NCBI GenBank assembly: GCA_023053575.1 | Contig: JAKZAP010000008.1 | Span: forward strand, 4,854,715 to 4,918,714 | Direction: 5' to 3' | DNA from: Branchinecta lynchi | Lineage: Eukaryota; Arthropoda; Branchiopoda; Anostraca; Branchinectidae | DNA: 64,000 bases | Shown here: piece by piece, positions 43,898 to 56,300 of the stretch | How positions within the stretch are numbered: the first letter of the stretch is position 1 | How the letters are laid out: the number at the start of each line of letters is the position of its first letter | Made by a program: the position numbers and the translations under genes | Notes under the pieces: generated by a model | What the model was told of the DNA's origin: nothing | Seen by the model: the letters and a program-made list of their open reading frames with translations, nothing else | The model's database searches: none

Positions 43898-44336
43898 ACA
43901 AGACCAAAGGTTTCGATGGGATCCCAAAACTCTAACATTTGATTCAAACAATTGGGTTATGTCTTCGCCATTCAGTCTTCGTCAGCTTCCTTGAATATTT
44001 TTACTGCTAAAATAAATTTCAAAAATGGATTCAGCATGTCTCCTTTCCACGAAATCCCCGATACCGAATCTCTAATCGATTTCAGAAACAACTTTGAGCT
44101 TCAGCCAAATTTCCAGTTTCTGCCGAATTTGTGATGAACCATTTGTCTAGCAAGAACACTAAGTTCAGATATGGATTTAGCGGAACTCCTTACCCCTCCC
44201 CCCCCCCACCCTCCAATGACTATCTTATTAGCTTGTAAAACATACATGTTTTTACCGTAAATTCGAAACTCCTCCTCTGCCTCTAAAGATAGGACTAAAG
44301 GACCCATCTACGAACTTGACTTGTACTTTTACCAGT
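43898..44336 (-). mobile_element. Family A, CTTG-side fragment
   Basis: ACAAGACCAAAGGTTTCGAT GGGATCCCAAAAC begins at 43898, followed by CTTCGTCAGCTTCCTTGAAT and GAATCTCTAATCGATTTCAG. A C-rich block and the CATCTACGAACTTGACTTG region follow. It ends near 44336 before the palindrome side. Confidence 0.75.
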
Positions 44337-44519
44337 GAACCCTCATTGAACAACGGCCTCGCTTGAACACCATATTTATATCAACCCCTTCGACCTTCGA
44401 TTACATTAGATCTTTTCGACGTCTATAGAATAAACAAACGAATGTCGCCATGCCACGCGCAGAGCTATACTAGTTTGACAATAAGGGGTTAGGGATAGCC
44501 AAAAACTGGTCGACACATT

Positions 44520-44863
44520 TTGTGGCCGGTTTTTGCAGGATTTCGGGTGAACTACATGTCCGGCAAGAAAATAACTTTCATATTATTATTCAGTATGTCT
44601 CCTTACCCCGAAATGAACTATCTCAATAGCTTTGAAAAAAAACATTTTCGTTTGCCCCTTAATCTGAATCCCCCTCCCCCACCCCTAAATGTAGGGCTAC
44701 AGAGCCCATCTACGAACTTGACCTTTACCCTTGACCCAAAGAATCCTCACACCAAGTATCATTGATATATCTCATTCCCTTCGAGAGTTATCGTGCTCAC
44801 AGACAGACGGGCAACTTTTGCGATGTCATAGGTACTCTCCACCTACCTTTTGGGATCCCAAAA
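44520..44863 (-). mobile_element. Family A, palindrome-side fragment
   Basis: One tandem unit (TTTCGGGTGAACTACATGTC) leads to ATGAACTATCTCAATAGCTT, CCCCTCCCCCACCCC, the ACTTTTGCGATGTCATAGGT block and CTTTTGGGATCCCAAAAAG near 44846-44863. Together with the previous fragment it may be one element interrupted at 44337-44519. Confidence 0.75.
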
Positions 44864-46264
44864 AGCCGAAATGATAGCCTGGCACTCTGTGCCTAGCTTA
44901 GACGGCGAGCTCCTTCACACATAGGTTTGAAAACTCACCCAATGTACCAGTAGGTGTATAGTTTCTGTCGGTCTATCTATGACCACATTAACTCCCTTAA
45001 TAAAACAAAATTAATATAATTTAAATAACTCCTTACCCCCCTGATTGTGGCGTTGTTTTAAACACTTTTTCTGTACGCAGTGACTCAAAATTTTGACATA
45101 ACACACAACCATGCATCCAAACTTTTTAACTGATTTAAAATGTCACAGGCTGGATGATAGAGGTCGAGAATTACCATTTGACGTTTGACGGTAGTTCTTC
45201 GAATAACTACCTTTGTCTTGGTTATTATTTTCACAGTTCTTATGAGAGCTGGTAAGGACGACTGTCATTCCGCCACCCTATTGGCTTGCTGACCGTTCCT
45301 TTGAGCCTGATTCTTCCAATTTTTCATTGACAACGGCTTCCTGTCCGGATGTAATTTCGCCGGGAATTTCATTTTGTCTTTGCTGGACTGGCTGTATTTT
45401 CTGGGTGAACAGTTTTCTTCAAGATTGAGGATCAGGCTTCCCCGTATGGACAAAGATTTCCGATAAGAGATGAAGAAGTCCGTTGTTATTACAAGCCGTG
45501 TTAAAGTCTCGGTTAAAGTGGATAGGCCGCTCGAGATAATTGGGATGACGTGGGAAAACAGTGTTGTCAGTCTATCAGGAAATAGATCATTCCTAGTGTT
45601 TTCGTTGATTGTAGTCATGCAGCTGTGAACATTGGTTGATTTGTTTAGTATATTTATATGTATATTATTAAGACCTACCAAATGCACAAGGGGACAGTGG
45701 AGTAAATTAACATGTTAACGTTAACACGAGACAAATTATAAACTAGAATATGTGTGGGAAAGGGTTGAATTTGGCAGAAAAGCCCGAATTAAAACATTTT
45801 CGCTGGAGGTGCTCCCTTTAATTATATAATAGTTCGTTTAATCCACGGTATCTTTTTAATAGTCTTATGGTCAGGATTTTAGGATTTATTGTCATGCTCC
45901 CGCCGATCATTTGCGAGAATACTCACTAGTCAGAAAACTGGTCATCTCAGTTTTGTAGTGTTTTTGCTATAGAAGTCAACGGGCCTGGGAAACGCTTAAA
46001 ATAGCCAACGTCATCTGTTATTTGTTATTAGCAGAGCCTTGTTTTAAAGTATGCAATGAATTATGATAGCGTAATAGTGCGAGGGTGCGAGGTGTCCTTT
46101 AACAGCGGTTGAATATCAATCAATCAGTCTATCAAATTTATTTCCAAATAGCTTAAAGCTAAAAGAGGAATAAAACATATACAGAATACACGAAACCGAA
46201 ACAGATTAACTAATACACTTACAAGATATGACAAGAAATAAATGATTGGATGAAACTATGTAAA
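44864..46264. other. Relatively repeat-poor stretch
   Basis: A 140-codon minus-strand frame (45265-45687) includes SCMTTINENTRNDLFPDRLT and SGLSTLTETLTRLVITTDFF. It has no recognised domain and no clear splice signals. ATCAATCAATCAGTCTATCA near 46118 resembles a reversed LINE tail. A host exon cannot be excluded. Confidence 0.35.
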
Positions 46265-49200
46265 AACTAGACCTACGTTGCCGGGGCAACGTGAAGTGTT
46301 GCGGCAACCTTTGTCCGGCTTCGCCGACTAAAGTGTTGCGAGAGCAACACTTTGGTTTTGTTTCTTCGCTGTCGGTTAAATGCTGAAATTGTCAACTTAT
46401 CGAAGCTTTTAAAACGGTATGTTCTAAAAAGAATAATCACATGATCAAAAGCTGTTCTTTAGCGTTGTAAAACCAACAACAAAACAATATCGGAAGAAGG
46501 GACTAAATTGACTTGGCGGTCAGTTGAACTTTATCCTTTTCAATCGTAGATATCGTGACGGATGAAAACTCGGAACAATATCTTATATAATCTAGTTGGT
46601 ATTATAAAGCTATCCGTAACGTTTCAGGACTAAAATACCATAGATGACACTATTAATTATTACAAAACTACCTTATTGTTTTAGATTACCGTATCGTTTG
46701 TACCCGTTGTGTAAACAGTTAATCTTCGGTTATAGCGATAGATCATCGATACAAACTTTCTTACCGTCATATTTACAGATATCGAATACAATGTGCACCA
46801 ATTTTCAAAAATTTCTAGCCCCTCGTGAACCGATTCTTACTTACAAGTCCCTCTCCCGTGATTGACATCAAATTCATCGGAACAAATAATGGATACACCA
46901 GCTATTAAAAGTTGCAAACCCCTCATCGCTGAAGATGATTATAGCATAAAAGCCGTTTTGGCTTTTTGGGAACAAAATTGTTCTTACCATCTAATACACC
47001 TGATACAAATAACAGGTAGACCAACTAGCAAAAGCTGCAAACTCCTCATTGCCGAAGATGATTATGAGCTAACAGTCGACTGTTGCTTACAGTCGACTGT
47101 TGCTTACAAGTCCCTTACATGTCTCACAACTGGTATCGCCTATTTTTGGTTTCAGTGTGTACCTTACTCCTGAAGTTGTCAACCCCTTGAAACTTTCAAA
47201 CTGGTTTATCTCATGAAGGATTTTTGTTCAAAAAAAATGGATGACATATACTTTGATCAGCTCATCAAGGGCATCGATTGCCCTAACCACAACAAAAGCA
47301 TATCGGAAAAAGGGACGAAATTGACTTTGCAGTCAGTTGAACTTTATCCTTTTCAATCGTAGACATCGTGACGGATGAAAACTTGGAACAATATCCTATA
47401 TAATCTAGTTGGTATTATAAAGCTATCCGTAACTTTTCAGGATTAAAATACCATAGATGACACTATTAATTATTACGAAACTACCTTATTTTACATTATC
47501 GTTTGTACCCGTTGCGAAAACAGTAAATCCTAGGATACAGCGAGAGACCATCGATACAAACTTTCTTACCGTCAGTTTTATATAAATCGAATACAATGTG
47601 CAACAATTTGCACAAATTTCTAGCCCCTCGTGCACCGATTCTACTGACAAGTCCCTTTCCCGTGATAGACATCAAGTTCACCGGATAAAAATAATGGGTA
47701 CACCGGCTAGCAAAAGTTTCAAACCCCTCATCGCTGAAGATTTTTGTAGCATAACAGCCTATTATTACTGACAAGTCCCTTGCATGTCTTACAATTGGGA
47801 ACCTAATTGTTCTTACCATCAAATGACAGGTACGCCAACTAGCGAAAGCTGCAAACCCCTTATTGCCGAAGATGATTATGAGCTAACACTCGACTGCCGC
47901 GTACAAGTCCCCTACATGTCTCACAACTGGTATCACCTATTTTTGGTTTCAGTGTGTACCTTACTACTGAAGTTGTCAACCCCTTGAAACTTTCAAACTG
48001 GTGTATCTCATGAAGGAATTTGTGTACCAAAAAATGGATGACATACTGTGATCAGCTCATCAGCGGCTATCGATTGCCGTCGAAAAAAAAAAATCTACCT
48101 GTCTTAGTTCAAAAGTTGACTTTTTTGCCGTAGGCCAACTTTCTAACGTCACCACTTAGAAAGGAGCAAAGGATAAGCTCTAGTTTCTTTAGCAATGAGA
48201 GAACTTCTAAAGTTTAAGAGGTACATCTGATACCATTTCTCTACCGCAAACCCAAGTGCAAAAAAACGAATGATAAACTCAGCTGAAATCGCGTACACAA
48301 ATGGAACCAAATTGTTCTTACCATCGAATACACCGGAAACAAATAACAGGTACACCAACTAGCAAAAGCTGCAAGGCCCTCATTACCGAAGATGATTATT
48401 AGCTAACAGTCGACTGTTGCTTAAAAGTCCCCTACATGGCTCATAACTGCTATCGCCTATTTTTGGTTTCAATGTACCTTACTACTGAAGTTGTCAACCC
48501 CTTTGAAATTTTCAAACTGGTGTATCTCATGAAGAAATTTTTGTACCAAAAAATGGATGACATATACTTTGATCAGCTCATCAGTGGCTATCGATTGCCG
48601 TCGAAAAAAAAATTCTACCTGTCTTAGTTCAAAAGTTGACTTTTTTGCCGTAGGCCAACTTTCTAACGTCACGACTTAGAAAGGAGCAAAGGATAAGCTC
48701 TAGTTTCTTTAGCAATGAGAGAACTTTTAAAGTTTAAGGGGCACATCTGATACCGTTACTCTACCGCAAACCCAAGTGCAAAAAAAAAAAATTATAAACT
48801 CAGCTGGAATCGTCACAGACATGGACAGAAACAATAGATGGCAGCACTTTCGGACCCGTGGGAAAAAGCCACTTTTTTGTCTCTGTAGATTTTTCTATTT
48901 ATCACTCAAAGAAGATATGTTGGCTGTGGGGCCGGGTAACTGCCGCATATATTTAACACTTATAGATTTTAGTCCATCTTCAATTTGAAACTGGTGCCTG
49001 CCTGCTAGCGTGCTAGAACGGAGCTTTCCACTCGAAAGCAGAAACATGGTTTGATGAAACGAAAGGTTCGCTACACAACTTGAGATGGTCCTCTCCGACA
49101 TAGGCTATACAACTCCACTTCACTTCGCAAACCGTAGGCTCTGGCTCGATGACAAGCAAAAACCATCCTTATTGGCCCCAGGCAAGAGTTCTACGGAGCT

Positions 49201-49379
49201 TTCCAAAATGTAATGTCATATTCATCAATCCGGCCTAAGGTCCACGCTTTCCGTAAAAACCGCACAGGTTAGACCCTTCCCAGTTACCAGGAATAAAATG
49301 AAATCGGAGTCATAGGAAAAAAAAAAAAAAAAAAAAAAAAAAAACGAGGACAAAACCAAAGTGTTGCTCTCGCAACACA
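46265..49379 (-). mobile_element. Family B Helentron-like element, copy 2
   Basis: It is collinear with 16098-19212 over its whole length (both span 3115 bp) with sparse substitutions and small indels. It has the same AACTAGACC end, ACGTTGCCGGGGCAACGT palindrome, duplicated CAGTCGACTGTTGCTTA and terminal GTGTTGCTCTCGCAACACA after a long A run. The flanks differ completely from copy 1, so only the element is shared. Bases after the end (ATTGGGCAG) and before the start (TATGTAA) show no target duplication. Confidence 0.88.
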
Positions 49380-49750
49380 ATTGGGCAGAAGGATTGGCAC
49401 GATATGGAGAAAACTGACTGCCATTGTTCCTCTTTGACCGACGCACGGACGATGGAAGGGGAGGGGAGTATACACGGGGGATAACACATTGCTCCAAACA
49501 AATTTGAAAGAATATTTCTGCGGTGAGATAATTTAGGAAAGCCCATTTTAATGAGAGCATCTTCTTATGAAATGTTATGATCATCAGATCATATCATCAA
49601 TAGATCATACAGGTCAATGATAATGTAAGAGATCAATGGAAGCGAATTATTCGGAAATAATTATTTAAATTGAAGTTGACGTCTTATTGTTTGCTTCTTC
49701 TTGTATAGTGGTGTTTTTTCTCTTTTTTTCTTATTTGTTTACTCCAGCAG
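49380..49750. other. Unassigned stretch ending in a strong pyrimidine tract
   Basis: The final 60 bases (tttttctctttttttcttat, then tactccagcag) look like a splice acceptor for the frame that follows. No repeat was matched. Confidence 0.35.
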
Positions 49751-49948
49751 GTTTTGGCGGATTACAACAAAATTATTAATATTGTTATTATGCGTGAATA
49801 TTTTCCTGGCGTGGTTGAACTACTTGATTCCAGTAAAAGAAGAGACTTGCAAGGTTCCGGAAAGTTGACTTGGTACATGGAGGAAGTTTTCTTTGGTTCT
49901 ACCTTTTTCTTGTTGAATTATGTATTATTAAATGTGAACTGCACCTGA
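49751..49948 (+). CDS. Candidate terminal exon, unknown product
   Basis: After the acceptor-like AG at 49749-49750 the phase-0 frame is open for 65 codons to a TGA. It reads VLADYNKIINIVIMREYFPG, VVELLDSSKRRDLQG and a hydrophobic end FFGSTFFLLNYVLLNVNCT. There is no recognisable domain. The frame does not follow from the phase-1 end of the exon at 39674, so it would belong elsewhere or require an intervening exon. The stop codon sits at the first bases of the LINE tail on the other strand. It could be chance. Confidence 0.3.
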   Translation, partial: VLADYNKIINIVIMREYFPGVVELLDSSKRRDLQGSGKLTWYMEEVFFGSTFFLLNYVLLNVNCT

Positions 49949-52880
49949 TAGATAGATAGATAAGCTTTTATTTTCACCAAAATTTTCATGGCACTGCCAA
50001 ATTTCTTTGGTATAGTCACATTAAAAAGCGACGCAAAAAAAGAACAAAGAAAACAAAACACTAATCAATCCTCCTGATTTTCGTTATACATATTTACAAA
50101 ACTAGGTATAAAACTCTTCGCTAACCGCTGATGGGCACAGCGTACCGGCTGAAGTTTCTCAACAGGCACTGCAACCCTGCGCGGGAGTCGTTTTGTTGTG
50201 GATTGAGGGGGGAAAAGGGTTTTGTGGATTGGGTGGATCAGAGATTTTCTTCCGAAATCCATGCAGAGTTTCTCTCTTCTTTTTTTCAGAGTTTGCATTT
50301 TAAACTTTGACAGCAGCTCTTCATACGACATTTCTGCCTGCTTCGATACTATTCTTAGAGCTCTTTTCTGAACTCTTTCGAGCCTGGCGCTTTGCTCAGC
50401 CGTCAGTTCAAAATGCCATACAGGAGCTGCATATTCCAGAATTGGGCGAATAAAAGATGTAAATATTCGGAGGAGGTGATCTGGAGGGGCGCTATGTTTC
50501 GACATAAGCTTGAGCATCTGCAGCCCAGCATTACCCCTTTTTACTAGACTAGTTGTGTTTGCTTCCCATTTTAAATCACTGGTAATAATAACTCCCAAGA
50601 GTTTAATCTTACTGACTTTAAGAGAATCAGATATAGTTGGTAGGAAATTTGGTTCAGAAGAATTTAAAAATGAAATAGTTAAAAATAGAAGATTTACTGT
50701 CATTTACTGTCATATTTGAAACGGAAGCTTTAGTCTTCACGTTATCAATTAAAATTTGAGCTTTGCTACATTCATTTGCTTCACAAATTTCTCCAAGGGT
50801 AAGGTCGTCAACATATTTCCAACGGTCTTCACAATCATTAGCAATATCATTAATCATAACTAGAAAAAGAATAGGACCCAGGATGGTACCTTGAGGTACA
50901 CCACAAGAAACTGGCTCAGGTTCAGAGAAAGACTTCTTATATTTTAAAATTTGGAGCCTATTTATTAAAAAACTCTGAATGATTTTCACAACAGCAGGGT
51001 TCACTCTAAAATCAATTAGAAGCTTAGAAATTAAAATGTTATGATCAATCAGATCGAAACCCTTTTTAAAATCAAATGTTATTAACTTTAGCCATTTACC
51101 AAGCTCATCAACATGCTTAAAAATAAAATGTAAAAGACTGACTAGATAATGGGATGTTGATGTATTATTTCTGTTACCGTACTGATGAGGATCAAGGAGG
51201 GGTTCAACTTCAGCTTTTAGCCAATTTGCTACAAAGCTTTCGTACATTTTGCTGAACAAGGGGGTCAAAGGGATTGGCCTCACGCCATCGAAATTAAGTT
51301 CAGTATCTTTTTTAGGGATTATAGGACCCCGTTTTCCATATCTGTGGGTAAACTGAAGAAGTTGAAATGCAATTAAAAATTTTTGTTAGTGGCTTAGTCA
51401 ATTTGTCAGGAAATGCTTTTATAAGTTCAATCGGAATATCTATGGGAGTTATACTAGTTCGTTTAAGTTTCTTTATTTTACTAAAAACTTGATCCTCAGA
51501 AATAGTAGGTAAAGGTACGTCATCATGTGGAATTTTCTGATACTCTTGGTTCGTTTTATTTACATCAAGAGGCGGCAAAGACTGGATTATTCTGGCCAAA
51601 TGATCATTTAACTGGTTAGCAACTGTTTCATCATTAGAATCTGAACAAAAATCAACACCACTAGGGGATTTTCCACAAATTCGTTTTATTTCCTTATACC
51701 ACATGCTAGGCTTTGATTCAAAAAGGTTATCAATTTTTTTTGTGTTAATACTCAGCTGCAGCTTTTCTTGTCATTTTACGTACTTTGTTGCGAAGCATAT
51801 TAGCATTTCCTATTTTCCCTTCTTTTCTTAGTTGAATTTTATACTGAATCAAATCTTTAATTTCTTGGGTTATGTAAGGACGATCTGTGTTGCACCGCTT
51901 GGAAGTTTTCTCAGGAAAGCATTCTTTATATTTGTTTATTAAAGCACAATGGACACTTCTAATGCTTTACTTTGTATTAAATGCTTCACAAATAAACATT
52001 TCCAACTTCCTTTAGAAGGCGCTACGAAAATCGGCTGTTTTCTTGTTATCCCTTGTCTTTACCTCTCTGGCAATTCGGCGATCCAAATCTTGGGAGCTGG
52101 GATATCGTGGCCGGAAATTCAAAAACTCCCAGCAATGCTTGATAGAAAAGGATACATTTAAGAGGTCACCAAAGTCAAGCCGCAGATGCAGTTTACTTGA
52201 TTGTTCTAGTGTTTCATCAAAATTTCCATGGAATAAAGTGCCTATTAAAAGTTTTTCTTTGTGGAATAGTGTTGTGAAGCTTGATTAACTTGCTTTATAA
52301 AATGTACCAGAATATGCAATAAGCTGATAAAAAATAACATAGCTACAAAAATCATTAAACAAAAAATAACCTATTCAAATCTGAATTGTACAAGCTGATT
52401 TATGCATAAAATAAAGGTCTACTAAGTATTATAAGAAACATCGCTTTTATCTTTGCCCAAGCTAGTAAATTGAGCATGTACTGGCCCAAAAAATTACGCT
52501 TTGAAATATCACAGAGAGGAAACTGATGAAAAAGCTGCTGATCTAGGGGGTAAGCATTGTTCCTAGGTTGTTACAGAATGGGATTGGGGTAATTTGATGT
52601 GCCCATTGAACTTTAATTTATCTTGCAAAAATTTAGCTTTTTCATCGGAAGACTCTAAAATTGCTACCTCCTCCCAGGACTTGGATGTAATCCAATTTCC
52701 GAATTCTAAGAGACCCCTGTCCGAAAGAGGTCGGTAGGAAACTTTCTCAACTACATATTTTACTTTATACGAAGGTAGCGGAGCCCACTTTATCATGTAG
52801 TGGTAGCTACCACCAAGGGGAGGTAGGTCTTGAGGTTCATTATAATATTCTGACAAATTTGTGCAAATATGTGAAAAATT
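49949..52880 (-). pseudogene. 5'-truncated non-LTR retrotransposon: endonuclease end, linker, reverse transcriptase
   Basis: In minus-strand order: the endonuclease C-terminus (52856-52563: DLPPLGGSYHYMIKWAPLP, with SYH where SDH is expected); a linker with ALINKYKECFPEKTSKRCNT and DRPYITQEIKDLIQYK (about 51950-51780); a pre-RT section (51704-51312); the RT core (51283-50654) with RPIPLTPLFSKMYESFVANW, FDFKKGFDLIDHN (motif A), GVPQGTILGPILF (motif B) and YVDDLTL (motif C, usually YADD); and a thumb/C-terminal frame (50703-50065) with LLGVIITSDLKW and RPILEYAAPVWH. Frameshifts lie near 51330 and 50690. The 3' tail is TATC repeats (49945-49962). The overall type is CR1/L2/Jockey-like; the clade is uncertain. 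Confidence 0.88.
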
Positions 52881-53373
52881 TGTGTTGTTCCTTTCTAGTG
52901 GAGTGTGCCTTGGAACAGTCCACTATTGCGAGCGCTGTAGCAGATTTCGGCTTTCGGTTTCCGGTTTTCACCGTATTTTGTGGAGCTCATGACTCGTAAA
53001 CCAGTGCAAGTATCAAACTCATACTTAGTACACTAGTGGTTATTAGGGTCTAGTTGTTCTTTTTGGGGGTCCCATCCCCCACCCCAAGCAGGTTCAGGGG
53101 CAAATTGGCCCAGATTGCCCAGTGAATAATGTTCATAACTTGACCAGAACTGGACATGGGACGATGAAATTCCTTGTACATGTAGATCCTAGGGCTTGGA
53201 AATTGCTTTTGAAGTTGCACCTCTCCCACCCACCCCGTTCATGGGCAACTGGGCCCAGATTGTCCAGGAGTTAGGTTCGTTAATGACAGGTCTCTAGTCC
53301 TCTTATATATTTGGGGAGATATATCTGTGGAGAGGATAAACAGCAACAAATAAGACGACGCGACGTAATCTTT
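52881..53373. other. Unassigned stretch
   Basis: The segment contains two similar passages (GGG(C/G)AA(A/C)T(T/G)GG(C/G)CCAGATTG near 53100 and 53245), possibly an old duplication. No gene was found. Confidence 0.3.
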
Positions 53374-56300
53374 AACTAGACCTACGTTGCCTGGGCAACG
53401 TGAGGTGTTTCAGCAACCTTTGTTCGCTTCACCGACTAAAGCGTTGCGAGAGCAACACTTTGGGTTTTTTTTTCTTCGCTAACGTTAAATGCTGAATTTG
53501 TGAAACCATCGAAGTTTTAAAAATGAGACGCTCCAATCCAAGAAGATTTTTTTCTGAACTGATGACATAATCTGTAATCACATGGTTATCCCTCATCGTT
53601 GAAAAAAACAACAGAATATTGGAGGTAGGGACTAAATTGACTTTGCAGCCAGTCGAACATTATCCTTTTCAATCGTAGACATCGTGACTTGTTGAAAGTT
53701 GGAACATTATCTTCTGTTGGTATTATAAAGCTATCCGTAGCTTTTTAGTATCAAAATACCATAGATGCCACTCTACTAATTAAATCATCCCTGACTTGTC
53801 TAACAGTTGGTTTCCGACTATAGTTTGAGTATGCACCCTGCCACTAAAGTTGTCAACCCCTCAAAAACTTAATTCTAAGCTACAGTGAAAGACCATGGAG
53901 ACTAATTTTCTTACCGTCAGATTTGAAGAGATCAAATAAATGTGAACTAACTTGTACTAGTTTTTAGCCCCTCATGAACCCCTTCTAGCAACCGATTCAT
54001 ACTTACATTGCAAGTCTATATCCCCGTGATGGACATAGTACCAAATTTTTCTCAATTCAAATACACCAGAAACAAATAATAGGATTAATAGGTACACCAC
54101 CTAGCAACAGTTACAAACCCCTCGTCGCCGAAGATGGTTATAGTATAACAGTCGATTTTTGCTTACAAGTAAAAAAAAAAACCAGAATATCCGAAGTAGA
54201 TACTAAATTGACTTTGCAGCCAGTTGAACTTTATCCTTTTCAGTCGTAAACATCGTGACTGGTGAAAACTTGGAAATTATCTTATATAACGTAGTTGGTA
54301 ATGTAGAGAAGTCCGTAGCTTTTCAGGATCAAAATACCATAGATGCCACTCTTGCTGATTATCTCGAAACTATGTCCTTGTTTTCTATTATCATTTCTAT
54401 ACTGAAGTTGTCAACCCCTCTAAGCTTTCAAACTATTGTATCCCTCAGCGTTAAAAAAAACAACAACAACACAATATCATCAGGGACGAAATTCACTTTG
54501 CAGCCAGATGAACTTTATCCATTTCAATCGTAGACATCGTGACTGGTGAAGACTTGCAACATTATTTTATATTGTCTATTTGGCTATCCTGGAATATTTT
54601 AGGTCAAATACCATAGATGCCACTCTACTAATTATTGCGTAACTATTTATATTATCATTTGTATCCGTTGCGTAAACACTTAAATCTAGGTTACAGGGAT
54701 CAGACCATCATCATAGATCACCTCATGAAAATGATATTGCTTTAGCAACCGATCCCCAGCCCCTCTCCCCTTGATAGACATGAACCAAACTTTTCTAATC
54801 ATAAGAAACACCGGAAACAAAATAGGTGAACAAACTAAGAACAAGACCAAAGGTTTCGATGGGATCCCAAAAATTCAATATCTGATCCAGACAACTGGGT
54901 CTTGTCTTAGCCAGATCCAGTCTTCGCCAGACTCCTTGAACATTTTTACAATTAAAATTCAGAAACAGATTAAGGCCAAATAGCTAATCACCTGAGAAAA
55001 CCAAGTTCAGATTTGGATTCAGCATGTGTGTTTACCCCTATAAGTCATATCTGTTTTGACGAAAACTTCCTGCCACTTCTGCCAATTTCCCGGTTCCGGC
55101 CGAACTCCAGAACTACTTGTCCGGCGAAAAAAGAAAGCTCAAAGACGAAATCAGGGTATCTTCTTTCCCCAGTAACGAACATCTAATCAACTTCAAATAG
55201 AAATTTAGCTTATAACAAATTTTCCGATTCCAGCCGGATTCCGGTCGAACTATATGTCCGGGTGAATTACGATTGTCACACAGGGACTCAGCATCTCTTC
55301 TTACCCCTAAATCGCTTATCTAATCAACTAGAAATAAAACTTTGACTTCCAACAGTTTTCCGGTTTTGGCCGGATTCCGGACGAACTACATGTCCGGGTA
55401 GAAACTTGTTTTCACATAAGTGTTCAGCATGTCTTCTTGCCCTAAATCGAACATCCAATCAACTCCAAATTAAACTTTTAATTTTGACAAACTTTCCGGT
55501 TTGGGCCGGATTCCGGTCGAAATACTTGTCCGTCGAGAAAATAGTTTTCACCATCGTCTTCAGCATGTCTCCCTACCTCTAAATCGAACATTTAATCAAC
55601 TTCAAATAAAACTTTTACTTTCAACAAACTTTCCGGTTTGGGCCGGATTCCGGGCGAAATACTTGTCCATCGAGAAAATAGTTTTCACCATCGTCTTCAG
55701 CATGTCTTCCTACCCCTAAATCGAACATCTAATCAATTTCAAATAAAACTTTTACTTTCAACAAACTTTCCGGTTTGGGCCGGATTCCGGGCGAAATACT
55801 TGTCCGTCGAGAAAATAATTTTCACCATCGTCTTCAGCATGTCTTCCTACCCCTAAATCGAACATCTAATTAACTTCAAATAAAACTTTTACTTTCAACA
55901 AACTTTCCGGTTTTGGCCGGATTCCGGGCGAACTACTTGTCCGATGACAAAATGGTTTTCACCATCGTGTTCAGCATGTCTTCTTACCCCATAATCGACT
56001 ATCACATTAGCTGTTTCAAAATATTTTGTTTGTCCCTTAATTTAAATCCCCTCCCCCACCCCTAAATGTAGAGCTAAAAAGCCCATCTACGAACTTGACT
56101 GGTCCGACGACCCAACGAACCTTCTCACCAAGTTTCATCAAAATATCTCATTCCCTTCGAGAGTTATCGTGCTTACAGACGGACGGACAGACGGACGGAC
56201 GGACGGACAGACGGACAACTTTTGCGATGTCATAGGTATCCCTCCACTTACGTTTTGGGATCCCAAAAATCGGAAACCCCTCACCGCCGAAGATGATTAT

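Noticed and set aside
45265..45687. 140-codon minus-strand frame as a gene
   Set aside because: No domain or supporting signals; left as an unassigned stretch rather than a gene call.
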